A stretch of 64,000 nucleotides of DNA from Vibrio europaeus. Lineage in GTDB: Bacteria > Pseudomonadota > Gammaproteobacteria > Enterobacterales > Vibrionaceae. The notes beneath the pieces are model-generated. The model was not told the DNA's origin. It worked only from the letters and a program-made list of their open reading frames with translations, and made no database searches. Shown piece by piece: positions 26,360 through 34,667 of this stretch. The stretch is taken from contig NZ_LUAX01000001.1 of the NCBI RefSeq assembly GCF_001695575.1, forward strand, positions 1,240,001 to 1,304,000, given 5' to 3'. The translations under genes were made by a program, and so were the position numbers. Numbering within the stretch: the stretch's first letter is position 1; each line of letters starts with the position of its first letter.

Positions 26360-26461
26360 TACGTAGTAATACGTAGGAAATATGACCACATAAATCTTTT
26401 AGCTAAATAAATCAGCTAGATAAAATTAACCACCAAGGTCGACGTTTACAGATTATACGTA
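26360..26461 (-). promoter_or_regulatory. Three TACGTA motifs upstream of dctP, candidate regulator sites
   Basis: TACGTA occurs at 26360-26365, 26370-26375 and 26456-26461 in the 376-base region between dctP and the next gene. The first two are exactly ten bases apart, one helical turn, which is the spacing expected for a dimer of a NarL-type regulator. The regulator encoded at 21109 is a plausible user. I see no convincing sigma-54 promoter in this stretch. Confidence 0.4.
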
Positions 26462-26526
26462 GTTATGTGCACAGGAAGGAATTGATGAAAAATGTGACAA
26501 AAGTATTAAATATAATTTATAGAAAT

Positions 26527-26552
26527 GAAAAAGCCCCGACACTGTCGAGGCT
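26527..26552 (-). terminator. Terminator of the winged-helix gene
   Basis: On the minus strand AGCCTCGACA pairs with TGTCGGGGCT (26532-26552, one wobble), followed by a run of T. It is 44 bases past the stop at 26596. Confidence 0.75.
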
Positions 26553-26595
26553 CCAAAGGTGCTAGAATCCAATTAAATGGATTTGCTAGTGGCAA

Positions 26596-26970
26596 TTAAA
26601 CTGCTTTATAGATAACTTTGTTGCCAGCTAGTTGCTCTTTAACCACTAGGTTTTCTTCTAGAAGTTTCTTAAGAGCGCCTGTTGCCCAAGATGCTGCTTT
26701 AGCGTCTTCTTGACCAGCCGCTATGCCGATACCTTTCGGGTTGATACCTTCAGCGTTGTTAACAACGATATCTAGAACTTGTTGCTGCTTTGGAGTAAGC
26801 GCAACGTCAGTTGTTTTAGCTGCTGCTACAACTTTCTCCGCTGCTGGTTTTACAGCTACTTTCTTCTCAACTGCAGGCTTAGCTTTCTTTGTCGCTTCAA
26901 CGTTCGCAACTGTCGCTTTAATGCGTTTTTGCAGTTTAAGCTGCACCTTACGCTTATGAGCAAGTCTCAT
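26596..26970 (-). CDS. Basic Ala/Lys-rich protein with a C-terminal winged-helix-like domain
   Basis: A 124-residue protein in two parts. Residues 1-55 are rich in Lys and Ala (RKVQLKLQKRIKA; KKAKPAVEKKVAVKPAAEK), like the tail of histone H1 or bacterial histone-like proteins. Residues 57-124 look like a winged helix (LTPKQQQVLDIVVNNAEGI; ATGALKKLLEENLVV; KVIYKAV). This suggests non-specific or regulated DNA binding. No family name comes to mind. The ATG at 26970 has GGAG nine bases upstream; an ATG at 26985 has none. It is monocistronic with its own terminator. Confidence 0.7.
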   Translation of the reverse strand: MRLAHKRKVQLKLQKRIKATVANVEATKKAKPAVEKKVAVKPAAEKVVAAAKTTDVALTPKQQQVLDIVVNNAEGINPKGIGIAAGQEDAKAASWATGALKKLLEENLVVKEQLAGNKVIYKAV

Positions 26971-27191
26971 CGAGTATTTCTCCATTTCACTGCATACGGA
27001 GCAGTGGTGAAAATTTGAAGCGCGATTTATACCAAAAATTTGCTCGCATTTACAGGGTATGAGCGGCTTTATGCCACAAAAATACGCGATACAGAGACAT
27101 GCGACTACAATTTAATCAATAACCCAAGTGATCGAATCTTCAACTACTGATTATATAAACAGATGTATTTGTTGTTGTGAGAAAAGCCTGT

Positions 27192-27860
27192 ATGCAAACC
27201 GTACACCTAACCAATCAACCCTTTGTTTTTTCATCTATCACAGTGAGATGGCTTAGTGGAATTTTCACGATTGGCTGTCTGTTTTTGCTGCTTTACGCAC
27301 CTGGTTGGCAACAAGCTCTACTGACCGCCGTCGCTGTCGCAGCATTGATTGGATTTGGCTATGTGCTCATTCTAAAAAGCACCGTCAAGTTCACTCTAAC
27401 CGCAACCCATTTTCAGCAACACTTGTTTAAGGGAGGTTGGGTCATACAGTGGAGCAACGTGCAAAAGATTGGCATTTGTACCTATGAGCAAGATGGATGG
27501 CATCAACCTTTGCCTTGGATTGGAATTAAACTCAAACACTACTCGCCCTACTTAACTAGTATCTGCCCGCGTATTGCTACGGAAATCTTACTCAGTCAGC
27601 GAGCGCTTTTATACCTTGGCGCTCGTCAACATCAGCAAGGAGAACAGTTCGAGGATATCGTGCTCGACTCACACGCCTATCGCAACTCTGACGGAAAAGA
27701 GTTTAAAGGGCTGCTCGCTATGTTAGCGAACAGAATGAGATATCAGCGAGAGTATTATGACTATGATATTTTTATTTCAGCCAATGACCTTGACCGCTCG
27801 CCTGAAGAGTTTGTTGGCTTAGTGCGCCGATATCTCGCAGCGGCGGAAACTGAGGTATAA
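27192..27860 (+). CDS. DUF2982 family membrane protein
   Basis: A 222-residue protein with two N-terminal membrane helices (about 20-37 and 42-60) and a cytoplasmic C-terminal domain (KFTLTATHFQQHLFKGGW; WIGIKLKHYSPYL; YDYDIFISANDLDRSPEEF). It fits the DUF2982 group found in Vibrio and relatives, as far as I recall the family. Function unknown. A GTG at 27177 would add five residues. It is convergent with the ycbL gene. Confidence 0.7.
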   Translation: MQTVHLTNQPFVFSSITVRWLSGIFTIGCLFLLLYAPGWQQALLTAVAVAALIGFGYVLILKSTVKFTLTATHFQQHLFKGGWVIQWSNVQKIGICTYEQDGWHQPLPWIGIKLKHYSPYLTSICPRIATEILLSQRALLYLGARQHQQGEQFEDIVLDSHAYRNSDGKEFKGLLAMLANRMRYQREYYDYDIFISANDLDRSPEEFVGLVRRYLAAAETEV

Positions 27861-27882
27861 AAAAGGCCACAAAAAGTGGCCT
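27861..27882 (-). terminator. Terminator of ycbL
   Basis: AGGCCAC pairs with GTGGCCT around AAAAA (27864-27882). Six T follow on the minus strand only, 25 bases past the stop at 27907. Confidence 0.75.
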
Positions 27883-27906
27883 AGTTCGAAGTATCATTTC
27901 TACTGT

Positions 27907-28563
27907 TTAATACAGAGGCATTTCATCGGCAACAAAAGGATTTGATGCGCGCTCACGACCAAAAGTTGACTCTGGTCCGTGTCCTGGCACGAAGCGAACT
28001 TCACTACCTAGCGGCCATAACTTACCTTTAATCGAAGCAATCAAAGTATCAAAGTCACCTTTAGGGAAATCGGTACGACCAACTGAGCCGTTAAACAGAA
28101 CATCACCAACAAAAGCGAGCTTAGATTCCTCGCTAAATAGAATCACATGACCCGGCGTGTGACCCGGCGTGTGAATAACATCCATAACCTGATTACCAAA
28201 TGAGATTTGGTCACCATCGTTTAGCCATTGGTTTGGTTCAAAAGCTTCTGTTAGTGGGAAACCAAACATCTGGCTTTGCCCTTCTAGCCCTTGTAGCCAA
28301 AAGTTATCATCTTTATGTGGACCAACGATTTCTACACCGCCCAACTCACGAGATAAAGGCTCTGTTCCGCCAACATGGTCGAGGTGACCATGAGTTAAAA
28401 CAAGGTTAACAACCTTCACACCAAGCTCTTTGATCAGCATTGCTAGCTGTTTAACATCACCACCGGGATCGACAACAATGCCTTCCATGGTTTCATCACA
28501 CCAAACAATGGAGCAGTTCTGAGAAAAAGAAGTAACAGGAACGACTTGGTACTTAAGTGACAT
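27907..28563 (-). CDS. ycbL: Metallo-beta-lactamase fold hydrolase, YcbL (type II glyoxalase-like)
   Basis: A 218-residue binuclear metal hydrolase. The metal motif THGHLDHVGG is near residues 59-68, GHTPGHV follows at about 137, the bridging Asp is in AFVGDVLFNGSVGR and the last His in VPGHGPES. YcbL-type proteins hydrolyse thioesters such as S-lactoylglutathione. The order ldtD-mepK-ycbL on the same strand matches E. coli ycbB-ycbK-ycbL, which supports orthology. Confidence 0.9.
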   Translation of the reverse strand: MSLKYQVVPVTSFSQNCSIVWCDETMEGIVVDPGGDVKQLAMLIKELGVKVVNLVLTHGHLDHVGGTEPLSRELGGVEIVGPHKDDNFWLQGLEGQSQMFGFPLTEAFEPNQWLNDGDQISFGNQVMDVIHTPGHTPGHVILFSEESKLAFVGDVLFNGSVGRTDFPKGDFDTLIASIKGKLWPLGSEVRFVPGHGPESTFGRERASNPFVADEMPLY

Positions 28564-28640
28564 AGCTTAACCTTGATATAAATCTAAACTGGCTGAACTA
28601 TGACACTTGCCCGCCATTTTGACAACTCTAAGCAAGAAGT

Positions 28641-29183
28641 TTACGCCCAGTAGCGAACTGGCCCTGTATCGATGTGAACAAAGTTACTCTTGGGATAATA
28701 GCCCACCCCGCCAAACTTAAGCTCACGTGCGACATCTCGAACTTGTTTTAGGTTAACTCCATCAAGACGAAAATCTATCGCTTGACCTAGCATGTGGTAG
28801 CTCTTCTTTGCCACACCACTCGACTTGCCACGTAGCGCCTCGTTTGTCGCTGGTGAACGATAACCGGAAATGATCTGTACTTCAGCTTCGACGCCGAGCT
28901 CTTTTTGAATTTGGCTGATGTGATCGAACAAGCGCTTGTCCATCGCGTGCACTTCGTTGCGTCTAAAGTCACGACATAGATGATTCAAACGACCAAGCTC
29001 TTTGTCGATATAGTTGTTGCCATCGAAATAACACGTTTCAAGCGCTTCGCGGGTATGTAGGTTGGTTAAGGCTAATGAGCGAGGTTGATCAGGATAAGAT
29101 GCCCAAGCCACACTTGGTACGCAACTCGCTACGACTAAACCACTTCCGGCCAGCTTAATAAAATCTCGTCGGGATAATGCCAC
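28641..29183 (-). CDS. mepK: Murein endopeptidase MepK (YcbK, DUF882)
   Basis: A 180-residue exported enzyme with a twin-arginine signal (SRRDFIKLAGSGL). The LAS/M15-like metal site is visible as SYHMLGQAIDF and NFVHIDTG. MepK cuts 3-3 (LD) and 4-3 peptide cross-links in peptidoglycan. Its immediate upstream neighbour is the L,D-transpeptidase that makes 3-3 links, so synthesis and cleavage of the same bond are encoded side by side, as in E. coli. RYWA at the end is typical. Confidence 0.93.
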   Translation of the reverse strand: MALSRRDFIKLAGSGLVVASCVPSVAWASYPDQPRSLALTNLHTREALETCYFDGNNYIDKELGRLNHLCRDFRRNEVHAMDKRLFDHISQIQKELGVEAEVQIISGYRSPATNEALRGKSSGVAKKSYHMLGQAIDFRLDGVNLKQVRDVARELKFGGVGYYPKSNFVHIDTGPVRYWA

Positions 29184-29366
29184 TTTAAAATTCCTTCACA
29201 ATGTTGTTGCCCTAACGTGTCAAACGGCGACACTACCGAACTCTATTGTGAAGTGCAAATGCATAAAACATGCTCAAAGTCGCATTGTATTCGCTATTTT
29301 TTGCTTAACTATTGAACCTATTAATAAAATTATTTTTGGAAAATAAACGTAAAGAGTCTGTCAATT

Positions 29367-30938
29367 CTAGCCCTTTGTGTAACGAAATCTGTCTAGGCGG
29401 TAAATATCTTCCCTGTAGTGGACATTCCCTTCCTCATACCATGCCGTTTGATAAATGATATGTACCGGAATGCGACTTTTTAACGGAATCGAATGATTGG
29501 GGATAGGCTCTACTGGCTCACTCTCTTGCGCTGTTTCTTCCTCCTCGATATTTAGCCCTTGAGATTCAAGCAAGGTCACCGCAAATAAATCAGCATTCTC
29601 AACTCGGATACACCCAGAGCTAAACGCCCTTTGTGTTTCATCAAACAACCCTTTGCTCGGTGTATCATGAAGGTAAATGGCACGTCGATTCGGCGTATTG
29701 AATTTATACAACCCCAACGCATTAACATTACCGGACAGCTGTGTCATTCGATACGGGAATGAACTCGGCCTTAGATTCTCCCAATCAATTTCTTCAGGGT
29801 TAATCACCTCGCTAGAACCCCATTTAGGCACAATCTTAATATTTTGGCGAGTGAGATACTCAACGTCTTCCTTCACCTTAGGAATGATATCTTCCACCAT
29901 AATTTTCCACGGCACATTCCAAGTTGGATTCAAGATAAGCGAATCTAATTTGGTGTTCATAACAGGTGTCGGTCGACCTTTGCGCCCCACCACCACTTTC
30001 GATTCAAATAGCTGCTCCCCTTGCGCCCAGTACTTCATTTCAAAGCTTGGGACATTAACTACGATGATGGTGTCGCGTTGATTTGGCCAGTATCGAATCC
30101 GCTCTGCATTAATTGCTAGCGTAGATAATCGCTTTTCGATTGGTAGATTTAGCCACTTGATTGTATCAGGGCCAATAATGCCGTCTTCCTTTAAGCCATG
30201 CAGTCGCTGAAATTGTTTAATTGCGGTCTCTAGCGTGCTGTCAAACCAAGTGACATCCTTTCGGACATCAATCAGATTAACATCGACTACCTCTAGTCGC
30301 TGCAGTAACGTTTCTCTATTGGTGAGCTTGTCCCCTACTTGCTTAAACCCTTGTTGCGCATACAAAGGGGTATCCAACTTCTGAAACTTAATCAGGTGGA
30401 GATAGGTATCGATCAGGTACTGGTAGCCAGCAGAATCAGGGGTGTAACGGTCAATAAGACCGCCTAATGATTGCTGCGCAATTGCTCGATGGGTAGCAAT
30501 CAATGAACTATTTGGCGGCAGCGGTAAGGTGCGGGCCATTTTCTTGTCGAAGAACCACTTGTTGCCACTGGTTTTGGAGTTCTCCGCATAACTTAAGTAG
30601 AGAAGTAAAGTGTCTGTTGCCAGTACATCGTATTCAAACCAACGATTACTCTTTCGATAAAACTGCAAATAGCTAAGTTGACGAGAGAACAGAGAACTAA
30701 AACTGGCGTGATGAATAACCTCTAATTGAAACTCCAGTTTGCTGCTCTGCTGGAGATCAAACCAAATCATCTGAGAATCATTGTTGCGGTAAATGTCTTC
30801 GACGACAGCGGGGTATTGGAGTAAGCGATGCAGTTGACTGTCAGGTTCAAGCCAACCGATTTGAGTAAAGTATTGCGAGGCATAGGTCGTCGAAGGTGCT
30901 AGGCACAGTACTAATAACCAACAAGTCCATTTTCCCAT
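29367..30938 (-). CDS. ldtD: L,D-transpeptidase LdtD (YcbB)
   Basis: A 523-residue periplasmic enzyme with a signal peptide (WTCWLLVLCLAPSTTYA). An N-terminal scaffold domain is followed by a peptidoglycan-binding segment (AIKQFQRLHGLKEDGIIGPDTIKWLN, about 230-255) and the YkuD domain with HDTPSK and SSGCIRVENA, where Cys443 is the nucleophile. It forms 3-3 cross-links between meso-diaminopimelate residues. The ATG at 30938 has GGAGG eight bases upstream; the ATG at 30956 lacks one. Confidence 0.94.
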   Translation of the reverse strand: MGKWTCWLLVLCLAPSTTYASQYFTQIGWLEPDSQLHRLLQYPAVVEDIYRNNDSQMIWFDLQQSSKLEFQLEVIHHASFSSLFSRQLSYLQFYRKSNRWFEYDVLATDTLLLYLSYAENSKTSGNKWFFDKKMARTLPLPPNSSLIATHRAIAQQSLGGLIDRYTPDSAGYQYLIDTYLHLIKFQKLDTPLYAQQGFKQVGDKLTNRETLLQRLEVVDVNLIDVRKDVTWFDSTLETAIKQFQRLHGLKEDGIIGPDTIKWLNLPIEKRLSTLAINAERIRYWPNQRDTIIVVNVPSFEMKYWAQGEQLFESKVVVGRKGRPTPVMNTKLDSLILNPTWNVPWKIMVEDIIPKVKEDVEYLTRQNIKIVPKWGSSEVINPEEIDWENLRPSSFPYRMTQLSGNVNALGLYKFNTPNRRAIYLHDTPSKGLFDETQRAFSSGCIRVENADLFAVTLLESQGLNIEEEETAQESEPVEPIPNHSIPLKSRIPVHIIYQTAWYEEGNVHYREDIYRLDRFRYTKG

Positions 30939-31046
30939 TGCTTCAACCTCCGCCATACTCTGAATATAAAGTATGGCAGAGTTAAACAGTGACTGTATGA
31001 CTTGTTTTTGAAACTTTCGTTGGTCTCTCTAAAAACACATTAATTA

Positions 31047-32123
31047 TTAACTAATTACCGACCAATGATTATCCCACTGAATTCCCGAGCGGACGACCTG
31101 CTTATCACCAGGTTGGCGTTGGCTAACGACTCCGCCTGCGCCCGAACTGACCTTAAAAGTCTCGCCTTGCACCACAACGCCCGAAGCGTCAGGCAACGGA
31201 GAAAGCTCAACTAACTGTCGGGTATGTTTAGACCAAATACCGTAGCAATTACCGCGAGGCGACGTGGCTAAGATCCAGTCTTTTGTTGCAGCAATACTTG
31301 CAATGTAATGATTAAAACGTGCCCACTGTTCTGGTTCCGCTTGAAGTGAGACTAACTTGCCTCCTTTGGTATGCATCGCAAGTAGAGAAGGATACTCGTC
31401 GGGCTCTCCTCGGTATTGCTGGCCACACAACACCGTCTCAGAACCATCATGCGCTAAGTGGCGAATACTCAGTTTATGGTCACTCAAACCCACTTGCTCA
31501 ACTAACTCTCCATTGCGATCAAGATAACTCAGGCTCGGGGTCATCGAGTCTAAGTTGAGCGGTTCTCTTCCATTGGTATGAACGCCACCAACCCCTATCA
31601 CGAGTGAGTCATCTGGCATGACAATGACTTCATGGGGCCCTAAACCGAACCCAGTAAACTCTGCGACCTTTTCATACCCTGCGATGACATCATAAACACC
31701 GATAATACCTCGGCTTGTCCCCCGTTCACCTTCGGTCGCATACAGCCATTTGCCATCATTGGAATAAACACCATGACCGTAGTAATGCCGTTTCTTATCG
31801 GCAGGTCTGAGCTTTATTGACTCTCCCGTCTGATAATCAAACACTTGAAAATAAGTACCCGGCCTGCGAGCAAAAGCAACGGCATGCCTTAGCGCCGAAT
31901 TCGAAGCAACACCATGACCACGTTCAGGCAACGGCACTTGACGAATCGGCAACCCATTTTGATCGGCGACGACCGCATTAAAACGGTCGCGGCCGGAGAT
32001 TGAACAACCAATTAACGTTGGCGTAGCGCTTTGCGTCGACGTCGAAACACAGCCAGCCAACGGATAAGCCGCCCCCAAAAGAGCAGCTTTAAGTAGTGAA
32101 CGTCTTGTGTTATCAGTCACCAT
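31047..32123 (-). CDS. DUF1513 beta-propeller-like lipoprotein of the iron operon
   Basis: A 358-residue exported protein with RRSLLKAALLGAAYPLAGC, which has both a twin-arginine-like pair and a lipobox (LAGC). The mature part has repeated blades (KKRHYYGHGVYSNDGKWLYATE; GLGPHEVIVMPDDSLVIGVGG; HLAHDGSETVLCGQQYRG) typical of DUF1513. It is the last gene of a four-gene operon with two imelysins and a di-haem protein, and overlaps the gene before it by 11 bases. The role is unknown but is linked by context to periplasmic iron handling. Confidence 0.85.
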   Translation of the reverse strand: MVTDNTRRSLLKAALLGAAYPLAGCVSTSTQSATPTLIGCSISGRDRFNAVVADQNGLPIRQVPLPERGHGVASNSALRHAVAFARRPGTYFQVFDYQTGESIKLRPADKKRHYYGHGVYSNDGKWLYATEGERGTSRGIIGVYDVIAGYEKVAEFTGFGLGPHEVIVMPDDSLVIGVGGVHTNGREPLNLDSMTPSLSYLDRNGELVEQVGLSDHKLSIRHLAHDGSETVLCGQQYRGEPDEYPSLLAMHTKGGKLVSLQAEPEQWARFNHYIASIAATKDWILATSPRGNCYGIWSKHTRQLVELSPLPDASGVVVQGETFKVSSGAGGVVSQRQPGDKQVVRSGIQWDNHWSVIS

Positions 32124-33147
32124 CGGTTGCGTTAAACCCTATAATGACGCCCAATTCAATCGCGACTTCCTCGTGGATCAAATACTTAAGCTGTTCTAGC
32201 TTGTTGTACTGTGAGTAAGCCTTCTGGTAGCCCTGTTTGGTTTGCAACATGTCGAACAGACTTTCATCGCTTGGCCAAGTTTCAACTGTCATCGCAAACT
32301 GATTGGAAATGCTGTCTGCTAGCGTCGCTTTGCCTTTATCACGCAACAACGCGTCTAAACCCTTTCCATTGGCAAAATAGAGTGCTTGCATCGCTTCAAC
32401 ATTTGCCTTCAAGTTTTGCATCGATGTTTCTGAACGCCATGACTCAGCAAAGTACGGACGTGGCTTGCCAAAATTAGCCAGCGGACGGCTCATCTTTTTC
32501 ATGCTGTATTCAAGCTGATTCGATAGCAGTGCGATATACTCTGATTCCCACTGTTTTTCATCAAGACCGACCCAAGGGTTAGTTACCCACGCTTGGGCGA
32601 TTTTCCCCGCATTCAACTCAATGTTAGCGCTAATAGCTTGAGCCGTTTCACATGTCTGAGGGTTACCCGTCAGGTTTGATGCTTTGTCATACAACAACCA
32701 CTCAATAGAACCTAACCCCTGCACTGTCACACTCTGAAGAGCAATATCTTGCTGAGTCCAAACCTTAGGTTGCTTGATCAAGCTGCTCATCTTGCGCCCT
32801 GTGGTGTTTTTCTTATCTGGCCAAAATTGAATATTCCAACTTTGAGCCAATGCTGCTTCCGGTCCACGCTCTTGCCCTTGCAACGCCATCCACGCAAGCA
32901 TGGTTTGATGCCACTGCTCTTTAACCATGTTCAGATCAGAATTAGAAGCGCAGTAGCCTGAAACAGACTTTGCTAGCTTAGCCGATTTATTCTTAAAGGC
33001 GTGCGCTGAGGTAAACTCCACCTCATACACACCTTGGCTAAGATGAGTGGTGCTTTGTGGCTGTGCGCCTTCTGGCTGTGAAGTTTGGCAACCAGTAATA
33101 GCGATTACAGCCGCAGCGGCTAATACATAATGCTTTTGTTTCATCAT
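32113..33147 (-). CDS. Imelysin-family lipoprotein with a degenerate GxHxxE site
   Basis: A 344-residue protein with a lipoprotein signal (AAAAVIAITGC). The all-helical imelysin fold is suggested by length and by the segment GLGSIEWLLYD near residue 150. This corresponds to the GxHxxE motif of imelysins (GYHAIEFLLWG in the paralogue at 34668), but the histidine is a glycine here. Imelysins are iron-regulated periplasmic or outer-membrane proteins whose bound ligand is debated. Six bases separate it from the di-haem gene. Loss of the His suggests a structural or regulatory rather than metal-binding role. Confidence 0.82.
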   Translation of the reverse strand: MMKQKHYVLAAAAVIAITGCQTSQPEGAQPQSTTHLSQGVYEVEFTSAHAFKNKSAKLAKSVSGYCASNSDLNMVKEQWHQTMLAWMALQGQERGPEAALAQSWNIQFWPDKKNTTGRKMSSLIKQPKVWTQQDIALQSVTVQGLGSIEWLLYDKASNLTGNPQTCETAQAISANIELNAGKIAQAWVTNPWVGLDEKQWESEYIALLSNQLEYSMKKMSRPLANFGKPRPYFAESWRSETSMQNLKANVEAMQALYFANGKGLDALLRDKGKATLADSISNQFAMTVETWPSDESLFDMLQTKQGYQKAYSQYNKLEQLKYLIHEEVAIELGVIIGFNATDGD

Positions 33148-33153
33148 TGAATC

Positions 33154-34545
33154 CTATAAAGAGTTGAGGAAAGCAATCAGTGCTTCTCTCTCTTTCCGGT
33201 TGAACTTCAATACTTTCTGTTTTGCTATTTCTGCTTCACCACCATGCCAAAGCACTGCTTCCATTAGGTTACGCGCTCGACCATCGTGCAAGAAATAGGT
33301 GTGGTCATTGACTTCTTTAGTGTAACCAATACCCCATAGTGGCTGAGTTCGCCACTCTTGACCATTAGCAAGATATTCTGGTCGATTATCCGCTAGACCG
33401 GGGCCCATATCGTGCAGCAACATATCTGTATAAGGGTGAATGGTTTGGTTAGACAAGGCAGGTAAACCTTCGCGATTACCAGTTTTCACATTGGTTTTAT
33501 GGCAGCTATCACAGCCAACTTTAGCAAACAGTTCTTGGCCAAGTTTCACCTCTGGTTTATCGACATTACGACGAATTGGCACAGCTAAGTGCTGAGAGTA
33601 AAACTCTACAAAGTCCAGAATATTGTCGCTAACTTCAGGTGAACCGCCGTTAGGTAGATCATCACAGATAGTCTGTTTAGAGGTACAGTTTTCGTTGGGG
33701 AACAAGTTACTGGTTAAGCCTACATCCCCATTAAATGCTGCGGCATTCTGCTGCATTAGGTTTGGTTGACCCGCTTTCCAGCCAAAACGACCAATAGCAA
33801 AGTCATTGGTGCGCACATCCCAAACAACATTGACCTTGCCTGAAATTCCGTCGCTATTCTTGTCTTGTTCGTCTGCCCAAGCTTTCAGTGTTTCATCTGG
33901 GATGCTTTCAAGAAGGCCTAAACCTATCATTGGCGGCGCAACACGCGCCGACATCTGCGTATCCGGATGCATTTCTCCGTAGCCGAGGTTCGTAATCGAC
34001 AGGTCAGGTTTACGTAGCGTGACCACGGTGCCATCAGCAAATGTCACCGGGACATCAGAATAAGTAATTTCAATCGTGCCTTCAGGAGTTTGATCTTGCA
34101 GCGCAAAGTCTTGTAGTTGACCACCATAGGTTGGCTCGGGAATGACGCCATCTTTGATAAATGCTTTCTTTTGTTCTGGCGTCATGGCTGGAATGCTTAA
34201 ACGCACCAACATGGAAACCGCGTGAATGTCACCTTCTTCTGGAGGATGTCCGCGACCATCCTTGATGTGGCAGTTTTGGCAACCATTGGTATTAAACAAA
34301 GGCCCTAAACCATCACGCGCATCCGTTGACGCTGGTGCCTGTACCCAAGGGTTGCGAAAGAAGCTGTTACCAACACTAAAGTCTAAGCGCTTAGACATAG
34401 GGAGATTTCCAGCAGGAAGTGAGAAAGCGTTCACGCCCTCTTTTTTAACGGATGTGCCACCGCCCGATTTAACATCATAAGCAATGGCAGAAGAGGCGCT
34501 AATAGCGAGAAGGCTTGCTAGGACAGTTTTCGTGTACAACTTCAT
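33154..34545 (-). CDS. Di-haem oxidoreductase family protein (DUF1111/DHOR)
   Basis: A 463-residue periplasmic cytochrome with a signal peptide (KTVLASLLAISASSAIA). Haem c sites are CQNCH near residue 88 and CDSCH near 345. FFRNPWVQAPASTDARDGLGPLFN, WGIGYTKEVNDHTYFLHDGRARNLMEAVLWHGGEA and FNRKEREALIAFLNSL are family blocks related to the cytochrome c peroxidase fold. In iron-regulated clusters these proteins sit between imelysins, as here. A longer frame beginning at 34611 is unlikely because the signal peptide starts at 34545. Confidence 0.88.
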   Translation of the reverse strand: MKLYTKTVLASLLAISASSAIAYDVKSGGGTSVKKEGVNAFSLPAGNLPMSKRLDFSVGNSFFRNPWVQAPASTDARDGLGPLFNTNGCQNCHIKDGRGHPPEEGDIHAVSMLVRLSIPAMTPEQKKAFIKDGVIPEPTYGGQLQDFALQDQTPEGTIEITYSDVPVTFADGTVVTLRKPDLSITNLGYGEMHPDTQMSARVAPPMIGLGLLESIPDETLKAWADEQDKNSDGISGKVNVVWDVRTNDFAIGRFGWKAGQPNLMQQNAAAFNGDVGLTSNLFPNENCTSKQTICDDLPNGGSPEVSDNILDFVEFYSQHLAVPIRRNVDKPEVKLGQELFAKVGCDSCHKTNVKTGNREGLPALSNQTIHPYTDMLLHDMGPGLADNRPEYLANGQEWRTQPLWGIGYTKEVNDHTYFLHDGRARNLMEAVLWHGGEAEIAKQKVLKFNRKEREALIAFLNSL

Positions 34546-34626
34546 ACGAGGACTCTCAAAAAAGGGAATAACCCGACATTTTAAATGGGAATAATTCTCA
34601 AAAAACACCACTAATAAGAAACGGCA

Positions 34627-34648
34627 AAAGGGCTCAATTGAGCCCTTT
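34627..34648 (-). terminator. Perfect 22-base palindrome between irpA and the di-haem gene
   Basis: AAAGGGCTCAA pairs with TTGAGCCCTTT. On the minus strand only four T follow, and the operon continues, so this is more likely a partial terminator or an mRNA-stabilising stem-loop that lowers expression of the three downstream genes relative to irpA. Confidence 0.6.
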
Positions 34649-34667
34649 GTTTTTTGTTTGTTCTAGA

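Noticed and set aside
26220..26526. A sigma-54 promoter for the TRAP operon
   Set aside because: No GG-N10-GC element with acceptable flanks was found, and the regulator lacks an AAA+ domain.
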